Of a DNA stretch of 35,971 bases, positions 24,201 to 31,928 are shown piece by piece. The notes below the pieces were generated by a model. It did no database searches. It was not told where the DNA came from and saw only the letters and a list, made by a program, of their open reading frames with translations. The DNA comes from a virus, in IMG/VR virus record IMGVR_UViG_3300049216_000601, positions 1 through 35,971 of that record. One strand, written 5' to 3'. How positions within the stretch are numbered: the stretch's first letter is position 1; each line of letters starts with the position of its first letter. Position numbers and translations under genes: made by a program.

Positions 24201-24418
24201 AGATCAGCGACCCCTTCTACTGCTTCACCCGCCAGAACTCCTCCAGCTTCAGCGGCGGCCAGCCGTCCAGCCAGTTCGCGCCCTTCTTCGATACCGGGGC
24301 GACGGCCGGGTCTCATACCTATTCGGTCTACGCCCAGTTCACCGGCGGCACGACCAACGGGTCGGCGCTGGCCAAGCTCTGCCGCATCATCGTGCAAGAC
24401 CTGAAGACGGAGGCTTAA
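21215..24418 (+). CDS. long tail tip/central fibre protein ('megatron', GTA gp15-like)
   Basis: A 1067-aa protein starting directly after the peptidase stop. Order seen: an N-terminal tail-tip domain (KYDGIIVQSSLLGNSIPKGWG, LLGIVQGPISGVRTIYKDQ), an INDMLPDVPRWPANAIGDL and LLTEIMTCTNSDVIWSDGQLQVVPYGD section typical of J-like/Phage_tail_3 proteins, and RTAQFTVSELFGLLDPMDLITVPLRDGG. Next are Ig-like beta modules (NEVWIAASGGDDWGGCVVWAS; TYGGADVTYQAADVTYG short repeats), a helical segment (VQAAIDDIEANATNIATAIL), and a DUF1983-like region (SIASIQEQTTALGGKITLSV). The C-terminal ~170 residues are a beta-rich fibre domain. The protein forms the tip and probably contacts the outer membrane. Confidence 0.88.
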   Translation: MGPDNVTHTTKYDGIIVQSSLLGNSIPKGWGTNKVGCNLMDYLDFSAKQTSSGKGGANPQYTYKATLLLGIVQGPISGVRTIYKDQAYFTATASGSKEVNGTTITISSKSPEQAAGITEIFTGEIGQAPWTYLDTDSASHAIGYSGICYAAAYHYPLDTSATSPNHNFEVQFALYATIEGVQNDDANPADIINDMLPDVPRWPANAIGDLTTYSTYCLAQGLLLSPVADNGRQASDLLTEIMTCTNSDVIWSDGQLQVVPYGDTAITNNGVTYTPNLTPIYSLTWDDIIPSSKGEDPIQWDQTRTLEAYNYVQVNFLDRTLQYATNTATAVDQANINEFGARRQSPQEFDSVCLMATASTIAQLMVQRSANVRRTAQFTVSELFGLLDPMDLITVPLRDGGNRLVRIVEANEQQDGSIQLQVEEMLVGAAHAAEYTRQDGLGVAANFNVDPGDTNPPAIINPPLSLTNGANEVWIAASGGDDWGGCVVWASFDGDTYQNVATIDQPGRYGVTTTDFPAGGGAAAAVTYGGADVTYQAADVTYGVSTGGAIGTVDTTQTLGVSLIPSGGTLTAGSQADADGQATLCAVGTEIIAYSAAVLTAANQYSLGTYIRRGLEGTTIADQPAGSLFMRLDSAVVAVPYNQGQVGLTLYIKLQSFNLYGGAYQDLDLCTAYEFTAEPNGTNVEDVTWTAISGIPALLTSYVASNGTAVNTANVGTASAGDLEVIPAQVQAAIDDIEANATNIATAILQGTALQAYTNAVTSLNGQPIGVVLTTGQASQANANASYESNFTLLGAKNAAGTAWVFDGATTYVDGTTTLADHLNYVESVLGDGSISIASIQEQTTALGGKITLSVNANNQVSGVELGVDGASSYFTIVSSAFQLVDTSSGQTLIPLSYADGAWTFNSNVTINGSLIVSGSVGTGAIDPGSITNTTYSESTASVSLGNVGSAAVQVGSLTVTTSGAPLTVDVLVQINNTDGSHDNTATLTLERDGTQISDPFYCFTRQNSSSFSGGQPSSQFAPFFDTGATAGSHTYSVYAQFTGGTTNGSALAKLCRIIVQDLKTEA

Positions 24419-24420
24419 AC

Positions 24421-24651
24421 GTGAGAAAGCCAGCCGACGCTCGGTTCCATGCCGCCATCTTCCCCTCGACCGACCCCACCGCCCGCACGACGCAGCTCAT
24501 CGGCGGGACGCTGGCGGACATTCAGGCCAATGTGCCGCCCGGCGGCTGTTGGCGCCAAGTCCCGGCCGGCGTGCACCGCGCGGCCGACGTGCCGGCGCTC
24601 GGCGCGCTCCCGACGCCGGCGATTGTGGCGCCTACGAAAGCCTCCGCATGA
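24421..24651 (+). CDS. small tail-associated protein, unknown
   Basis: A 76-aa protein starting at GTG 24421, just 2 bp after the megatron stop, and overlapping the next gene by 4 bp (ATGA). The sequence starts MRKPADARFHAAIFPSTDPT and contains TTQLIGGTLADIQANVPPGGCW, then a Pro/Ala-rich end. No signal peptide or membrane segment. Tight coupling on both sides suggests it is a real gene, perhaps a fibre-assembly or tail-tip accessory protein. I do not recognise a family. Confidence 0.65.
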   Translation: MRKPADARFHAAIFPSTDPTARTTQLIGGTLADIQANVPPGGCWRQVPAGVHRAADVPALGALPTPAIVAPTKASA

Positions 24652-27620
24652 CCATCGCCACCCCCGCCAGCCCCAACCTGCTCGACGACGGCGCGCTCGC
24701 CTTCGCCCCCACGGGCGGCGGGGTGCAGACCGGTTATGGCGAGGTGGCGGGCGTCGCGGCCTATTTCGATACGGGCGCCGGTCCGGTGAGCTGGAACGGC
24801 GTGGCGGTGCTGAACGTCAACGCGATCAATACCGCGGGCAGCGCGCAGACCTACAACCTCGTCATCGACATCTCCAACGATCCGGCGTTTGGAACCTACG
24901 TCACCCCGGCCTCGGCCAATCCCTTGGCGGTGGGGCAGGTGGTTCTGCCGGTGTTCAACGTCTACAATCAGGCGACGTACCGCTACGTCCGCCTGCGCAA
25001 GATCCTCAGCGGTGCGGCCCCCTCGATTACGGTTCAGGCCTTCGTGCTGCCGCTCTCGGCGCTAGCGTCGCTCACCCAAGCGGAGCTGACGCAGCTCCTG
25101 GCGGTCTACGCCGGGGACTGGCAGGCGGCGGTCTCCAACTTCCAGGCCTGGATGAGCGGCAGCGCCACCGGCGGCCCCAACGCCAATGGGCAGTATCCCT
25201 TGTCGGACGGCGCCGGCGGCACGGTCTATGCCGATTGCCCCGCTGCGCTTAGCGCCATCGTGGCCAACGCCGGCGTTAACGTCGGCCTCTTTACCGCGCT
25301 CGGCTCGACCACGATCCCCGACGACATCACCCTGATCCGGACCAGCGGCTATAACGTCATCGGCGTCGGCGCGGCGAGCTATGTCGAGACCACGGCGACG
25401 GGCTTGACCCCCAGCCCGATCACGGCCCAGAGCGCCAACGGCCGCTGGTTCACGCTGTGCGAAGACGAGGTCAGCCCGGAGATGTTCGGCGCCCTCGGCG
25501 ACGGCGGTTCCCATCCTGCCAGCAGCCTCTACGCCTCGCTCGCAGCGCTCCAGGCCATCTACCCCTTCGCCACCAGCTTGGATCAGGAGATGGACTGGCT
25601 GGGCTGGCAGGCCGCGCTGAACAATGGCGGCTTCGTCGTCGCGCCGACGCGCACCTACAAGATGTGCAACAGCGCTACGGCCTCCATGCTGCCCTTGACC
25701 GTGATCGCGGGGCAATCCTGGGCGCGGTGCGCCTCGTCCACCTTCGACTGGTCGGCCATGGTCGCCCAGACGGCCACCGTCCACGAGGTCGCCAACTACA
25801 ACTTCGCCAGCGCCACGGGCTGGGAGAACGCTCCCCAGTACACCTCGACCGAGATCGTCGAGGCGACGTTTGGCGGGGGCGCGGCGACCTGCACCGATAT
25901 CGGGGGGCCGACCCAGCATACCTTCTACCAGTTCGGCTATCAGGTGACGCTGGCGCCCGGCCAGTATGTGGCGAGCATGACCAGCACCGCGACGCTGGGC
26001 GCCTCCTACTCCAACGGCGACACCAACCCAGCCTACGGCAATATCAACCTGTTTTCCACCCAGCCCGGCTCGGGTCAGCTGTTCGGTGGGGCCGTTCTCA
26101 ATAACCTCTATGAGATTGTCGCAGGAACCGCGGTCAGCCAGACCATCAGCTTCGACTTCGAGATTACAGAAACGACCACCGCGTGGCTGAGTTTCACCGG
26201 CGGCGGCTATATGAACCTGTCGGTCACCGATTTCGATATTCAGCCCTATTTCGCCAACGCCGCCATCGTCGCCACGCGAGATGGGGCGGCGGAGCACTAT
26301 CCCATCGTCCAGCCCATGGTGGGGCTGCAGCTGATTGGGCCAGGCTCGACCTCGGGCGTGGTGGGCATCCTCTACAAGTCGTTCTCCAACCTGGACGGCA
26401 ATATCGTCAGCTTCGACAAGACCACGGTCTCCAACTTCGGGACTGGGCTGTTGCTGGAGGACGGCGCCTATCTGACCGAGTTCTTCGACTTCAACACGAT
26501 CGGCTGCGGCATCGGCGCCGCCTTCCCCGGCGGCCAGAACGCCGGCGAGAACTTTCGCTTCTATGGCGGCGGATTCACCAACGGCGCCGTCGGCATCTCC
26601 AATCCGGGAAACGCCGAGTTCACCCTCTATGGCTCGGCGATCGACTACAACACCCAGGCCATCGTGCAGAACAGCGGCCGGATCGAGCTGCACGGCGTCC
26701 ATGCCGAAATGGATATGCCGGTCGCCGCCGGCTTCCCCCTGTTTCAGTGCATAAACGGCGGCCGGATCAGCTGGTTCGGCGGCATGTTCCTGGGGGCGGG
26801 CGCGGTCGGATCGGCGCCGGAGCCGCCGTTCAACCTGGCCAGCGCCTATTCGTCCATGGCCTTCTTCGGCACGGAAATCTACAACCTCGAATCCGCCTCG
26901 GGCATCGCCTGCAGCGGCCCCGGCACGATCCACACCTACGGCTTGCGCTTTTCCGGCAACCCCAATATCGCCGCGATCAGCACGGCGACCGCCATGGACC
27001 TTTTGGGCGGGGCGGGCGGGTTTGAAACAGGGTCGAACCCGGCTCAGGCCGCCGATCCCACCGGGATTAATCTGCTGGGCGGCATCTGGCCCCAAGACGG
27101 CGCGGTTACCGGCCCCTGGACCAATACCGAGATGCCGGCCACGATCAGTACGGCCTACGCCCATTCCGGCACGCGCTCGCTATCTTTCGCCAAGAGCCAG
27201 GGCAACGGCGTCAATGACGAGTTCGCCCTCCTGTTCCCGGTGCGCGAAGGTCAGTTCGTCATCCCCAGCTTCTGGTGGCTCATGCCGCAAGCGGCGGGGG
27301 CGGGAACGGGGACCGCGCCTCTGTATGTGCGCATGTATTGGGTACAGGCGATCGGCTATGACGCCTATCGTCGGCCGATCCTCAGCAGCGTCGCCTGCGA
27401 ATACCGCGGCGAGCACGACATCTCGATCGACCTGGCGGGCTCGACCGCCTGGACCCAGTGGACCTACCCCACGCCCTACAACACAGACTCCACCAGCCTC
27501 ACCGGAAACGTCTCCCCCGGCGCCCCCGCCTGGGCGACCCACTTCATGCTGCTGTTCGACACCGAATCCCTGCCGGCGATGACGTTCTACCTGGACGACA
27601 TCGTGGCGAACGCCTTTTGA
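24648..27620 (+). CDS. tailspike-like protein with beta-helix region
   Basis: A 990-aa protein; ATG 24648 is chosen because it overlaps the preceding stop. The N-terminal ~200 residues would attach to the tail. The middle has SPEMFGALGDGGSHPASS, LQAIYPFA and WLGWQAALNNGGFVVAPTRTYKM, the usual entry pattern ('FGA.GDG...D...wqaAln.GG.v...g.Y') of pectate-lyase-like beta-helix spikes. A following beta-helix region has repeated short turns (SGVVGILYKSFSNLDGNIVS, FGTGLLLEDGAYLTEFFDF, NSGRIELHGVHAEMD). The C-terminal ~200 residues (from about GPWTNTEMPA) form a separate jelly-roll/carbohydrate-binding-like domain. It is probably the receptor-binding, possibly polysaccharide-degrading, spike. Confidence 0.82.
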   Translation: MTIATPASPNLLDDGALAFAPTGGGVQTGYGEVAGVAAYFDTGAGPVSWNGVAVLNVNAINTAGSAQTYNLVIDISNDPAFGTYVTPASANPLAVGQVVLPVFNVYNQATYRYVRLRKILSGAAPSITVQAFVLPLSALASLTQAELTQLLAVYAGDWQAAVSNFQAWMSGSATGGPNANGQYPLSDGAGGTVYADCPAALSAIVANAGVNVGLFTALGSTTIPDDITLIRTSGYNVIGVGAASYVETTATGLTPSPITAQSANGRWFTLCEDEVSPEMFGALGDGGSHPASSLYASLAALQAIYPFATSLDQEMDWLGWQAALNNGGFVVAPTRTYKMCNSATASMLPLTVIAGQSWARCASSTFDWSAMVAQTATVHEVANYNFASATGWENAPQYTSTEIVEATFGGGAATCTDIGGPTQHTFYQFGYQVTLAPGQYVASMTSTATLGASYSNGDTNPAYGNINLFSTQPGSGQLFGGAVLNNLYEIVAGTAVSQTISFDFEITETTTAWLSFTGGGYMNLSVTDFDIQPYFANAAIVATRDGAAEHYPIVQPMVGLQLIGPGSTSGVVGILYKSFSNLDGNIVSFDKTTVSNFGTGLLLEDGAYLTEFFDFNTIGCGIGAAFPGGQNAGENFRFYGGGFTNGAVGISNPGNAEFTLYGSAIDYNTQAIVQNSGRIELHGVHAEMDMPVAAGFPLFQCINGGRISWFGGMFLGAGAVGSAPEPPFNLASAYSSMAFFGTEIYNLESASGIACSGPGTIHTYGLRFSGNPNIAAISTATAMDLLGGAGGFETGSNPAQAADPTGINLLGGIWPQDGAVTGPWTNTEMPATISTAYAHSGTRSLSFAKSQGNGVNDEFALLFPVREGQFVIPSFWWLMPQAAGAGTGTAPLYVRMYWVQAIGYDAYRRPILSSVACEYRGEHDISIDLAGSTAWTQWTYPTPYNTDSTSLTGNVSPGAPAWATHFMLLFDTESLPAMTFYLDDIVANAF

Positions 27621-27628
27621 GCGGCCAG

Positions 27629-27907
27629 CTAGCCGGCCCGCTCCATCGCGGCGCGAAGGGTTGCGTTGATCCGCGTCTGCCAGCCCGGCCCCTGCGCCTT
27701 GAAGTGGTCGAGCACGTCGGCGTCGAGCCGAAGGCCGGTCAGAATTTTTGTGCGGGGTGAGCGGGGCCTCCCACCTTTTCGCGGCGGCGGATCGACCCGC
27801 ACGCCCCCGAACTCATAGATTCCGTTATCGAAAAAGGCATCATCAAGTTCTGGCGCGTCATCTGGATCAATCCATTCGGTCGCGCCATTTTCGGGCTTCA
27901 CGTGCAT
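27629..27907 (-). CDS. brnA: BrnA antitoxin
   Basis: A 92-aa antitoxin whose start overlaps the toxin gene end (27867-27907). The C-terminal half is the BrnA pattern: KGGRPRSPRTKILTGLRLDADVLDHFKAQGPGWQTRINATLRAAMERA, a ribbon-helix-helix-like DNA-binding unit. The N-terminal half (NGATEWIDPDDAPELDDAFF) wraps the toxin in known family members. BrnA both neutralises BrnT and represses the operon. It is antisense to the phage tail genes and convergent with the tailspike gene (8-bp gap). Confidence 0.92.
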   Translation of the reverse strand: MHVKPENGATEWIDPDDAPELDDAFFDNGIYEFGGVRVDPPPRKGGRPRSPRTKILTGLRLDADVLDHFKAQGPGWQTRINATLRAAMERAG

Positions 27908-28139
27908 GGGTATGCCTCATCGAAATGATGCGCCGACCTAGAGAGGTCGGCGTCCAAACCACGATCACAACACGGTCGCCCATGTACCCTGCCGTGATGA
28001 AGCGCGGCTCGGGATAGGCGATCCGCACATCCTCAATTGTTATTGTGCGACCGTCGAACAGCTTCTCTGCGTCCGCGAAATCCAAGCCCCGATTGACCAA
28101 GGTCGCGTCGCGCTTCGCCGGATCGTACGTGATCTCCAT
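27867..28139 (-). CDS. brnT: BrnT ribonuclease toxin
   Basis: A 90-aa RelE-like-fold RNase toxin, first gene of the operon. The typical motifs are present: MEITYDPAKRDATLVNRGLDFADAEKLFDGRTITIEDVR at the start, then GYMGDRVVIVVWTPTSLGRRIISMRHTHAREARKWRD, with the conserved RxIS(M)R..H..E end that carries the active-site residues. BrnT stops translation by cutting RNA when unbound. As a prophage module it could stabilise the element or serve as an anti-phage response. Regulatory palindromes lie directly upstream. Confidence 0.94.
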   Translation of the reverse strand: MEITYDPAKRDATLVNRGLDFADAEKLFDGRTITIEDVRIAYPEPRFITAGYMGDRVVIVVWTPTSLGRRIISMRHTHAREARKWRDRMD

Positions 28140-28142
28140 ACC

Positions 28143-28162
28143 GTTTTTGTAGCCACGAAAAC
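28143..28162. promoter_or_regulatory. BrnA operator, proximal half-conserved palindrome
   Basis: GTTTTTGTAGCCACGAAAAC: an imperfect copy of the perfect palindrome 34 bp away (28177). It lies 3 bp upstream of the brnT start codon on the minus strand, so it probably covers the transcription start and ribosome-binding region. Autoregulation by BrnA is known for the family; this site is inferred. Confidence 0.6.
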
Positions 28163-28189
28163 CATAGGCGCAACGTGTTTTTGTAGCAA
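28161..28189 (-). promoter_or_regulatory. candidate brnTA promoter
   Basis: On the minus strand, TTGCTA (28184-28189) and TATGGT (28161-28166) are separated by exactly 17 bp, a reasonable sigma70-type promoter. The -35 lies in the distal palindrome and the -10 touches the proximal one, so a bound BrnA would block polymerase. Confidence 0.5.
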
Positions 28190-28196
28190 CAAAAAC
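28177..28196. promoter_or_regulatory. BrnA operator, distal perfect palindrome
   Basis: GTTTTTGTAGCAACAAAAAC: GTTTTTGT and ACAAAAAC are perfect 8-bp arms around AGCA. Spacing to the proximal copy is 34 bp (about three helical turns), suited to cooperative repressor binding. Confidence 0.65.
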
Positions 28197-28237
28197 ATTC
28201 GCGCCGTCGTCAGAAAACGACTCCTAAGGATCCCTCC

Positions 28238-29542
28238 ATGCCGTCCATCTTCACCCCCCAGACGCCGGTGACCAACGATACCGGCGCCGTCACGCTCGGC
28301 TTCGAGGGCGCGCCGAACGTCCTTTACGACCGCACGATGGTTGGCGCGACCACCTATACGATTTCGACGACAGGCACGACGGGCGGCGAGACGATGAGCA
28401 TCGTTCTGCGCGGCGCGCACGCGTATAGCTTCGCGAGTTCAGTGGCGATCAACTGGGCGCTTTTTTCCCCGCCCGTTCCGCAATGTTCGGCGACCGCCTT
28501 CGATAAAATCGCTTTTGAGGTGCTCATGGACGGTTCCCTCCTGGGATTTCCCCAGGCGATGGGTGCAGGCGCAGCGGCGCTAACTGTCACACCTTTCGTA
28601 GACTCAATCTACGCCGGCGCCTCTATAACGGTCGGTGGGACTTACTTTGGGACCGCGCCGACTAATCTTGACTATAGCATGGACGATGCAGCCTATGTGA
28701 CGCTCGGCGCAGGTGCTGCGACGATCACTAACGGGAGCTTTAATTTTGAGATCACAGCGCCCGCGGCCGGCGAGCATACGATTACTGTGCGCGCAACAGG
28801 CACGAGCGAGGTTTCGCCAGCGCAGAGCTTCACGACCTCTGCCGAGCCTTCGATATCGACGCCGTCCGCAATTTTCGGCTCTAACCTTGAAGCTTGGTGG
28901 GAAGCCGGGAGCATCACAGGCCTGACAACGGGCGAAAGCGTCACGACTTGGGCAGACCAGTCAGGGAACGGCTATACGGCGACAGGTGGGATTCCCGGCT
29001 ACTACGCGGCGCCGACATATACGTCGTCGGGGCTCGGCGGAACGCCCAGCGTCGTCTTCAATGGTGTCCAAGGGATGTCTACCAATCTTACAGCCGATAC
29101 GGTGAATCGAGCTGTGTTTGCGGTCTTCAACTTGACGGGCGAACCCTCATCTGAAGGCAACGCCTCGCTCTATGGCGCCAGCGGAACTGGAGGATTTCAG
29201 GTCGGCATAAACCCCTCGCTGACGGTCTCCATTATATCCCAATATGTTGCGGACGTCGGCACGTCATCGGGGACCGTGGCCGCCAACACAGTCCAATTCT
29301 TAATGGCGTCCTACGCTGCTGGCGAGATACTGTTCAATATAAACGGAACCGCTCCAGGAAGTGGGACATCGACGCAGACGATGACATCTTCAGCTACTTG
29401 GCTCGGCAATTTCTCCTCCGGTTCCAACGGTGGTTTCACCGGCGAAATAAAAGAAATATTCTCAATCAATGAAGCGCCCACATCCGCGCAAATAGCCGCG
29501 GTAAACGCCTATTTCCAAAGCAAATACGGAAGCGGCGTCTAA
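28238..29542 (+). CDS. tail fibre-like protein with lectin/LamG-like C-terminus
   Basis: A 434-aa all-beta protein after AAGGAT. The N-terminal ~115 residues start MPSIFTPQTPVTNDTGAVTLGFEGAPNVLYDR. An Ig-like module follows (VDSIYAGASITVGGTYFGTAPTNLDYSMDD to HTITVRATG). From about residue 205 comes a concanavalin/LamG-like region: NLEAWWEAGSITGLTTGESVTTWADQSGNGYTATGG and later VQFLMASY...GEIKEIFSINEAPTSAQIAAVNAYFQSKYG. This is the common ending of the phage 'LamG-like' carbohydrate-binding proteins. It is coupled to the next gene (TAATG overlap). The role is probably recognition of surface sugars. Confidence 0.8.
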   Translation: MPSIFTPQTPVTNDTGAVTLGFEGAPNVLYDRTMVGATTYTISTTGTTGGETMSIVLRGAHAYSFASSVAINWALFSPPVPQCSATAFDKIAFEVLMDGSLLGFPQAMGAGAAALTVTPFVDSIYAGASITVGGTYFGTAPTNLDYSMDDAAYVTLGAGAATITNGSFNFEITAPAAGEHTITVRATGTSEVSPAQSFTTSAEPSISTPSAIFGSNLEAWWEAGSITGLTTGESVTTWADQSGNGYTATGGIPGYYAAPTYTSSGLGGTPSVVFNGVQGMSTNLTADTVNRAVFAVFNLTGEPSSEGNASLYGASGTGGFQVGINPSLTVSIISQYVADVGTSSGTVAANTVQFLMASYAAGEILFNINGTAPGSGTSTQTMTSSATWLGNFSSGSNGGFTGEIKEIFSINEAPTSAQIAAVNAYFQSKYGSGV

Positions 29543-30534
29543 TGAAATACTCAGCCAGAGCTTTTGGTTCGCGACTCGTCAAGTCCGCCACTGTCAAACT
29601 AAAGTGCATTAATATCGTTCCGGACAGCTATAGCACGCAAGCAAATTGGGCTGGCCTTTGGACGACGTATAGCGCCGCCCAGATGTCGGCCAGGTTGGCC
29701 CTTTGCAATTCCATCGGCGCCAACGCCGTCAAGATAAGCTGCTCTGGGACACCCGATCCGGGGGGCGCCTCTTATCCGGCGTCTTCGACCCTTTTCGCCA
29801 ATATAGAGAGCTTTTGCCAGCTTTGCCGAAGTTATGGATTTAAGATTTATTTCAATATCAACGATGGACCGACGACGTTCACCGGTTCCGCCGGAAACGA
29901 TGTGGAGGCTAACGTCGCGCAAAATATGCTTGTCCTCGCCTGGTGGTTCACGGTCGCCTCCGATCTGATCGTGGCGATTGACGTTTGCAATGAGGTCAAT
30001 TTCAACCAACCTTCGACTTGGTTAAACGCTTCGCAGATGGAAAGCGACTTAAATTATCTCCTTGAGCAGACGCGTGCGACGGCACCGCAAATTCCCGTAA
30101 CTTTCTCTGTCTACATGGCCAGCAAGACAGGATTTGCTGGCAATGCATTGCTTGAGCTTCAGAGCACGCTAAATTGCGACTTCCATGACTACCATCCCTA
30201 TAACAGCGCGGGAGAGTCCGATACGACGGTTGCAGAAGCGCCTGGCGGCTCGGACCCGGCCCAGCTTGAGGCTCAGCCCTGGTTCATCGGTCGCCACCTG
30301 TGTGGCGAATGCGGAATCACGACAGACAGCGCGACCGCCTCGATGACGGCGTGGGTCAATGGCATGGGCGACCAGGCGCGGCGCGCCGCGTCTCACGGCG
30401 CCGTCCTATTCTGCGATGTGAATTACTATCCTTTGTCGGGGTCGGGCGACTACGGAATCTTCGGCGCGGAACCTACCCCATCGCCAATCGCCGCGCTCAC
30501 GGTTCCGTTTTCGCAGTGGGTTGGTGCGATTTAG
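29542..30534 (+). CDS. glycoside hydrolase, clan GH-A (GH5-like), phage-borne
   Basis: A 330-aa TIM-barrel enzyme coupled to the lectin-like gene. Clan GH-A signatures: acid/base Glu151 in DVCNEVNF (after strand 4) and nucleophile candidate Glu256 in HLCGECGI, with DYHPY at 216-220 between them. It starts near MKYSARAF with no clear signal peptide, and strand motifs KCINIVPDS and GANAVKISCSG are visible. It probably cuts a bacterial surface polysaccharide. With the spike and lectin-like protein it would make an adsorption apparatus. Codon use is more AT-rich than the structural genes, suggesting recent exchange. It converges with the acyltransferase, overlapping its 3' end by 38 bp. Confidence 0.82.
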   Translation: MKYSARAFGSRLVKSATVKLKCINIVPDSYSTQANWAGLWTTYSAAQMSARLALCNSIGANAVKISCSGTPDPGGASYPASSTLFANIESFCQLCRSYGFKIYFNINDGPTTFTGSAGNDVEANVAQNMLVLAWWFTVASDLIVAIDVCNEVNFNQPSTWLNASQMESDLNYLLEQTRATAPQIPVTFSVYMASKTGFAGNALLELQSTLNCDFHDYHPYNSAGESDTTVAEAPGGSDPAQLEAQPWFIGRHLCGECGITTDSATASMTAWVNGMGDQARRAASHGAVLFCDVNYYPLSGSGDYGIFGAEPTPSPIAALTVPFSQWVGAI

Positions 30535-31570
30535 CGACGGCCTTGGTCCATTTTTCAACGCCCCACCAGCTCGCGGCGCCGGCCAAATAAGCCAAGGGCA
30601 AGGTCGAGGCGGCCAATATCAATGGCGACACGCCCCGATCAAACCACAGAATGGCGGTCGAGATCGGCCAGCCGTAAAGATAGACGCCATAGCTGATGTC
30701 CCAACGGTCGTTGACGGCTTGCAGGGGTCCAAGGTTCGATTTAAGGGCGATCCAAAATAGAGATATGGCCCCGACCGTGATGAGCCCAGCTTCTGCGAAA
30801 TGCGAATCGCGAAACAAAAGCGCTCCAGCGACAATGGCTGCCAATAAAGCGGTGCGCCCGTCGATCCATCGAAACAGGTTGTCGCTGAAAAGGTAAAAAC
30901 AGACGCCGACTAAAAAAGTCGTGACGAGACGAATATTGTACGAGGGCGCGCCGATAAGCTGATTTAACCGTTGGTGTGAACTGAGCGCATCCAAAGGAGC
31001 TCGAACGATATGAAAGGTCGCGGCGATCAGCGATAAAACGCCCAAAGCCGTTATGGCAAGAATAAGCCATCGGCGGCGAAGCAAGCCCGTTAATCCGAGC
31101 GCCGCGACCAACAGGTAGCAGCGGACTTCGTAGGCGATCGTCCACATTGAGCCGTTCAGATCGGGGTAGTGGAGACCCGCAAGTTGGCCAGAATATATTT
31201 TCGGGCTTTGCAGGGCTACGAGTCTGAACGCCGTTTCGCCGATCCAGCGCCAAGGCGCCGCGCCGACGAAAGGGCCAAGGATAAAAACACTTACGATATA
31301 GGCGACGATAAACGCCGGATAAATTCGAAGTAGCCGTCTTTTCAGATATTCCGATAGCAAATTAGACTTTAACCAACTCATCGTGATCAGATAGCCGCTA
31401 ATTAAGAAAAAGGCATCCACAGCCAGCTCACCAAAAGACAACGTGTGGAAGATCATCGTGAGAACCTCGCGATGTCGATCTCCATCAATTAGTTCGGGGG
31501 CGTGCCCGATGATCACCAGGCTCGCAAATACGAGCCTCAGGACGCCGATATTGTCGCGATGCCGTTCCAC
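30497..31570 (-). CDS. acyltransferase 3 family membrane protein (surface glycan O-acylation)
   Basis: A 357-aa integral membrane protein with about 10 transmembrane helices, starting at GTG 31570 after GGAGG. The acyltransferase-3 signature lies at the start (RLVFASLVIIGHAPEL, with the conserved His), followed by FHTLSFGELAVDAFFLISGYLIT and EYLKRRLLRIYPAF, all typical. MWTIAYEVRCYL and SYGVYLYGWP are later family motifs. Such enzymes acetylate O-antigen or capsule sugars. In prophages they often change the receptor of the lysogen so that related phages no longer adsorb. Its position next to the spike and glycosidase and its reverse orientation fit a lysogenic-conversion gene. Confidence 0.9.
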   Translation of the reverse strand: MERHRDNIGVLRLVFASLVIIGHAPELIDGDRHREVLTMIFHTLSFGELAVDAFFLISGYLITMSWLKSNLLSEYLKRRLLRIYPAFIVAYIVSVFILGPFVGAAPWRWIGETAFRLVALQSPKIYSGQLAGLHYPDLNGSMWTIAYEVRCYLLVAALGLTGLLRRRWLILAITALGVLSLIAATFHIVRAPLDALSSHQRLNQLIGAPSYNIRLVTTFLVGVCFYLFSDNLFRWIDGRTALLAAIVAGALLFRDSHFAEAGLITVGAISLFWIALKSNLGPLQAVNDRWDISYGVYLYGWPISTAILWFDRGVSPLILAASTLPLAYLAGAASWWGVEKWTKAVAKSHQPTAKTEP

Positions 31571-31928
31571 GGCCCCTCCGCTTAACAGGCCAACTTGCGT
31601 GACCTCTTATCCGCCCCAGTCCCCATCTGAAAAGGAAAGTCTCTATGACGGACTGGCTTAAACGTCTCTGCGCCATGGCCGCAAAGGTCTCGGCCAGATG
31701 CTGACTGAGCGGGACAACGCCACGCTCGACATCAAGAGTGTCGGTTTGGTGGCGTAGGCTGACGGCGCGCATAATGGGGTCGCGCGATAGCCCGTACTTG
31801 GCGATGTTTGCTTCATCTTTGGCCGGGGCGTACTCATTCCAACCGTCAATGTCGTTATATTTTGGTCCGCGCGCAGACCGCATCATCGAAGCTCCGCGGA
31901 TCCCTCATTTGACTCAACGGAGATCGCA
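31571..31928. other. gap between acyltransferase and holin-like gene
   Basis: This 358-bp region has no convincing full gene. It contains a minus-strand fragment with BrnT-like wording (31760-31886) and the divergent start regions of the acyltransferase and the lysis genes, so it may hold their promoters. The ACGGAGATC at its right end is the ribosome-binding site of the gene at 31929. Confidence 0.5.
31760..31886 (-). pseudogene. possible BrnT-like fragment
   Basis: On the minus strand a start with a good ribosome-binding site (GGAGCTTCG, ATG at 31886) opens a frame whose residues GWNEYAPAKDEANIAKYGLS look like the N-terminus of a BrnT toxin ('...D.AK...N..KHG..F'). After about 35 residues the similarity stops and the frame runs on into the acyltransferase start with no BrnT-like end. 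No partner antitoxin is visible. It could be a remnant, or chance. Confidence 0.35.

Noticed and set aside
23920-24420. Long frame overlapping the end of the megatron gene
   Set aside because: The part inside the megatron gene is Arg/Gly-rich shadow; only the section from GTG 24421 looks like a real small gene.
25062-27164. 700-codon open frame on the minus strand opposite the tailspike gene
   Set aside because: It is a GC-rich antisense shadow: composition is Gly/Ala/Arg/Asp-rich without protein-like motifs, while the + strand shows beta-helix and attachment patterns in the same region.
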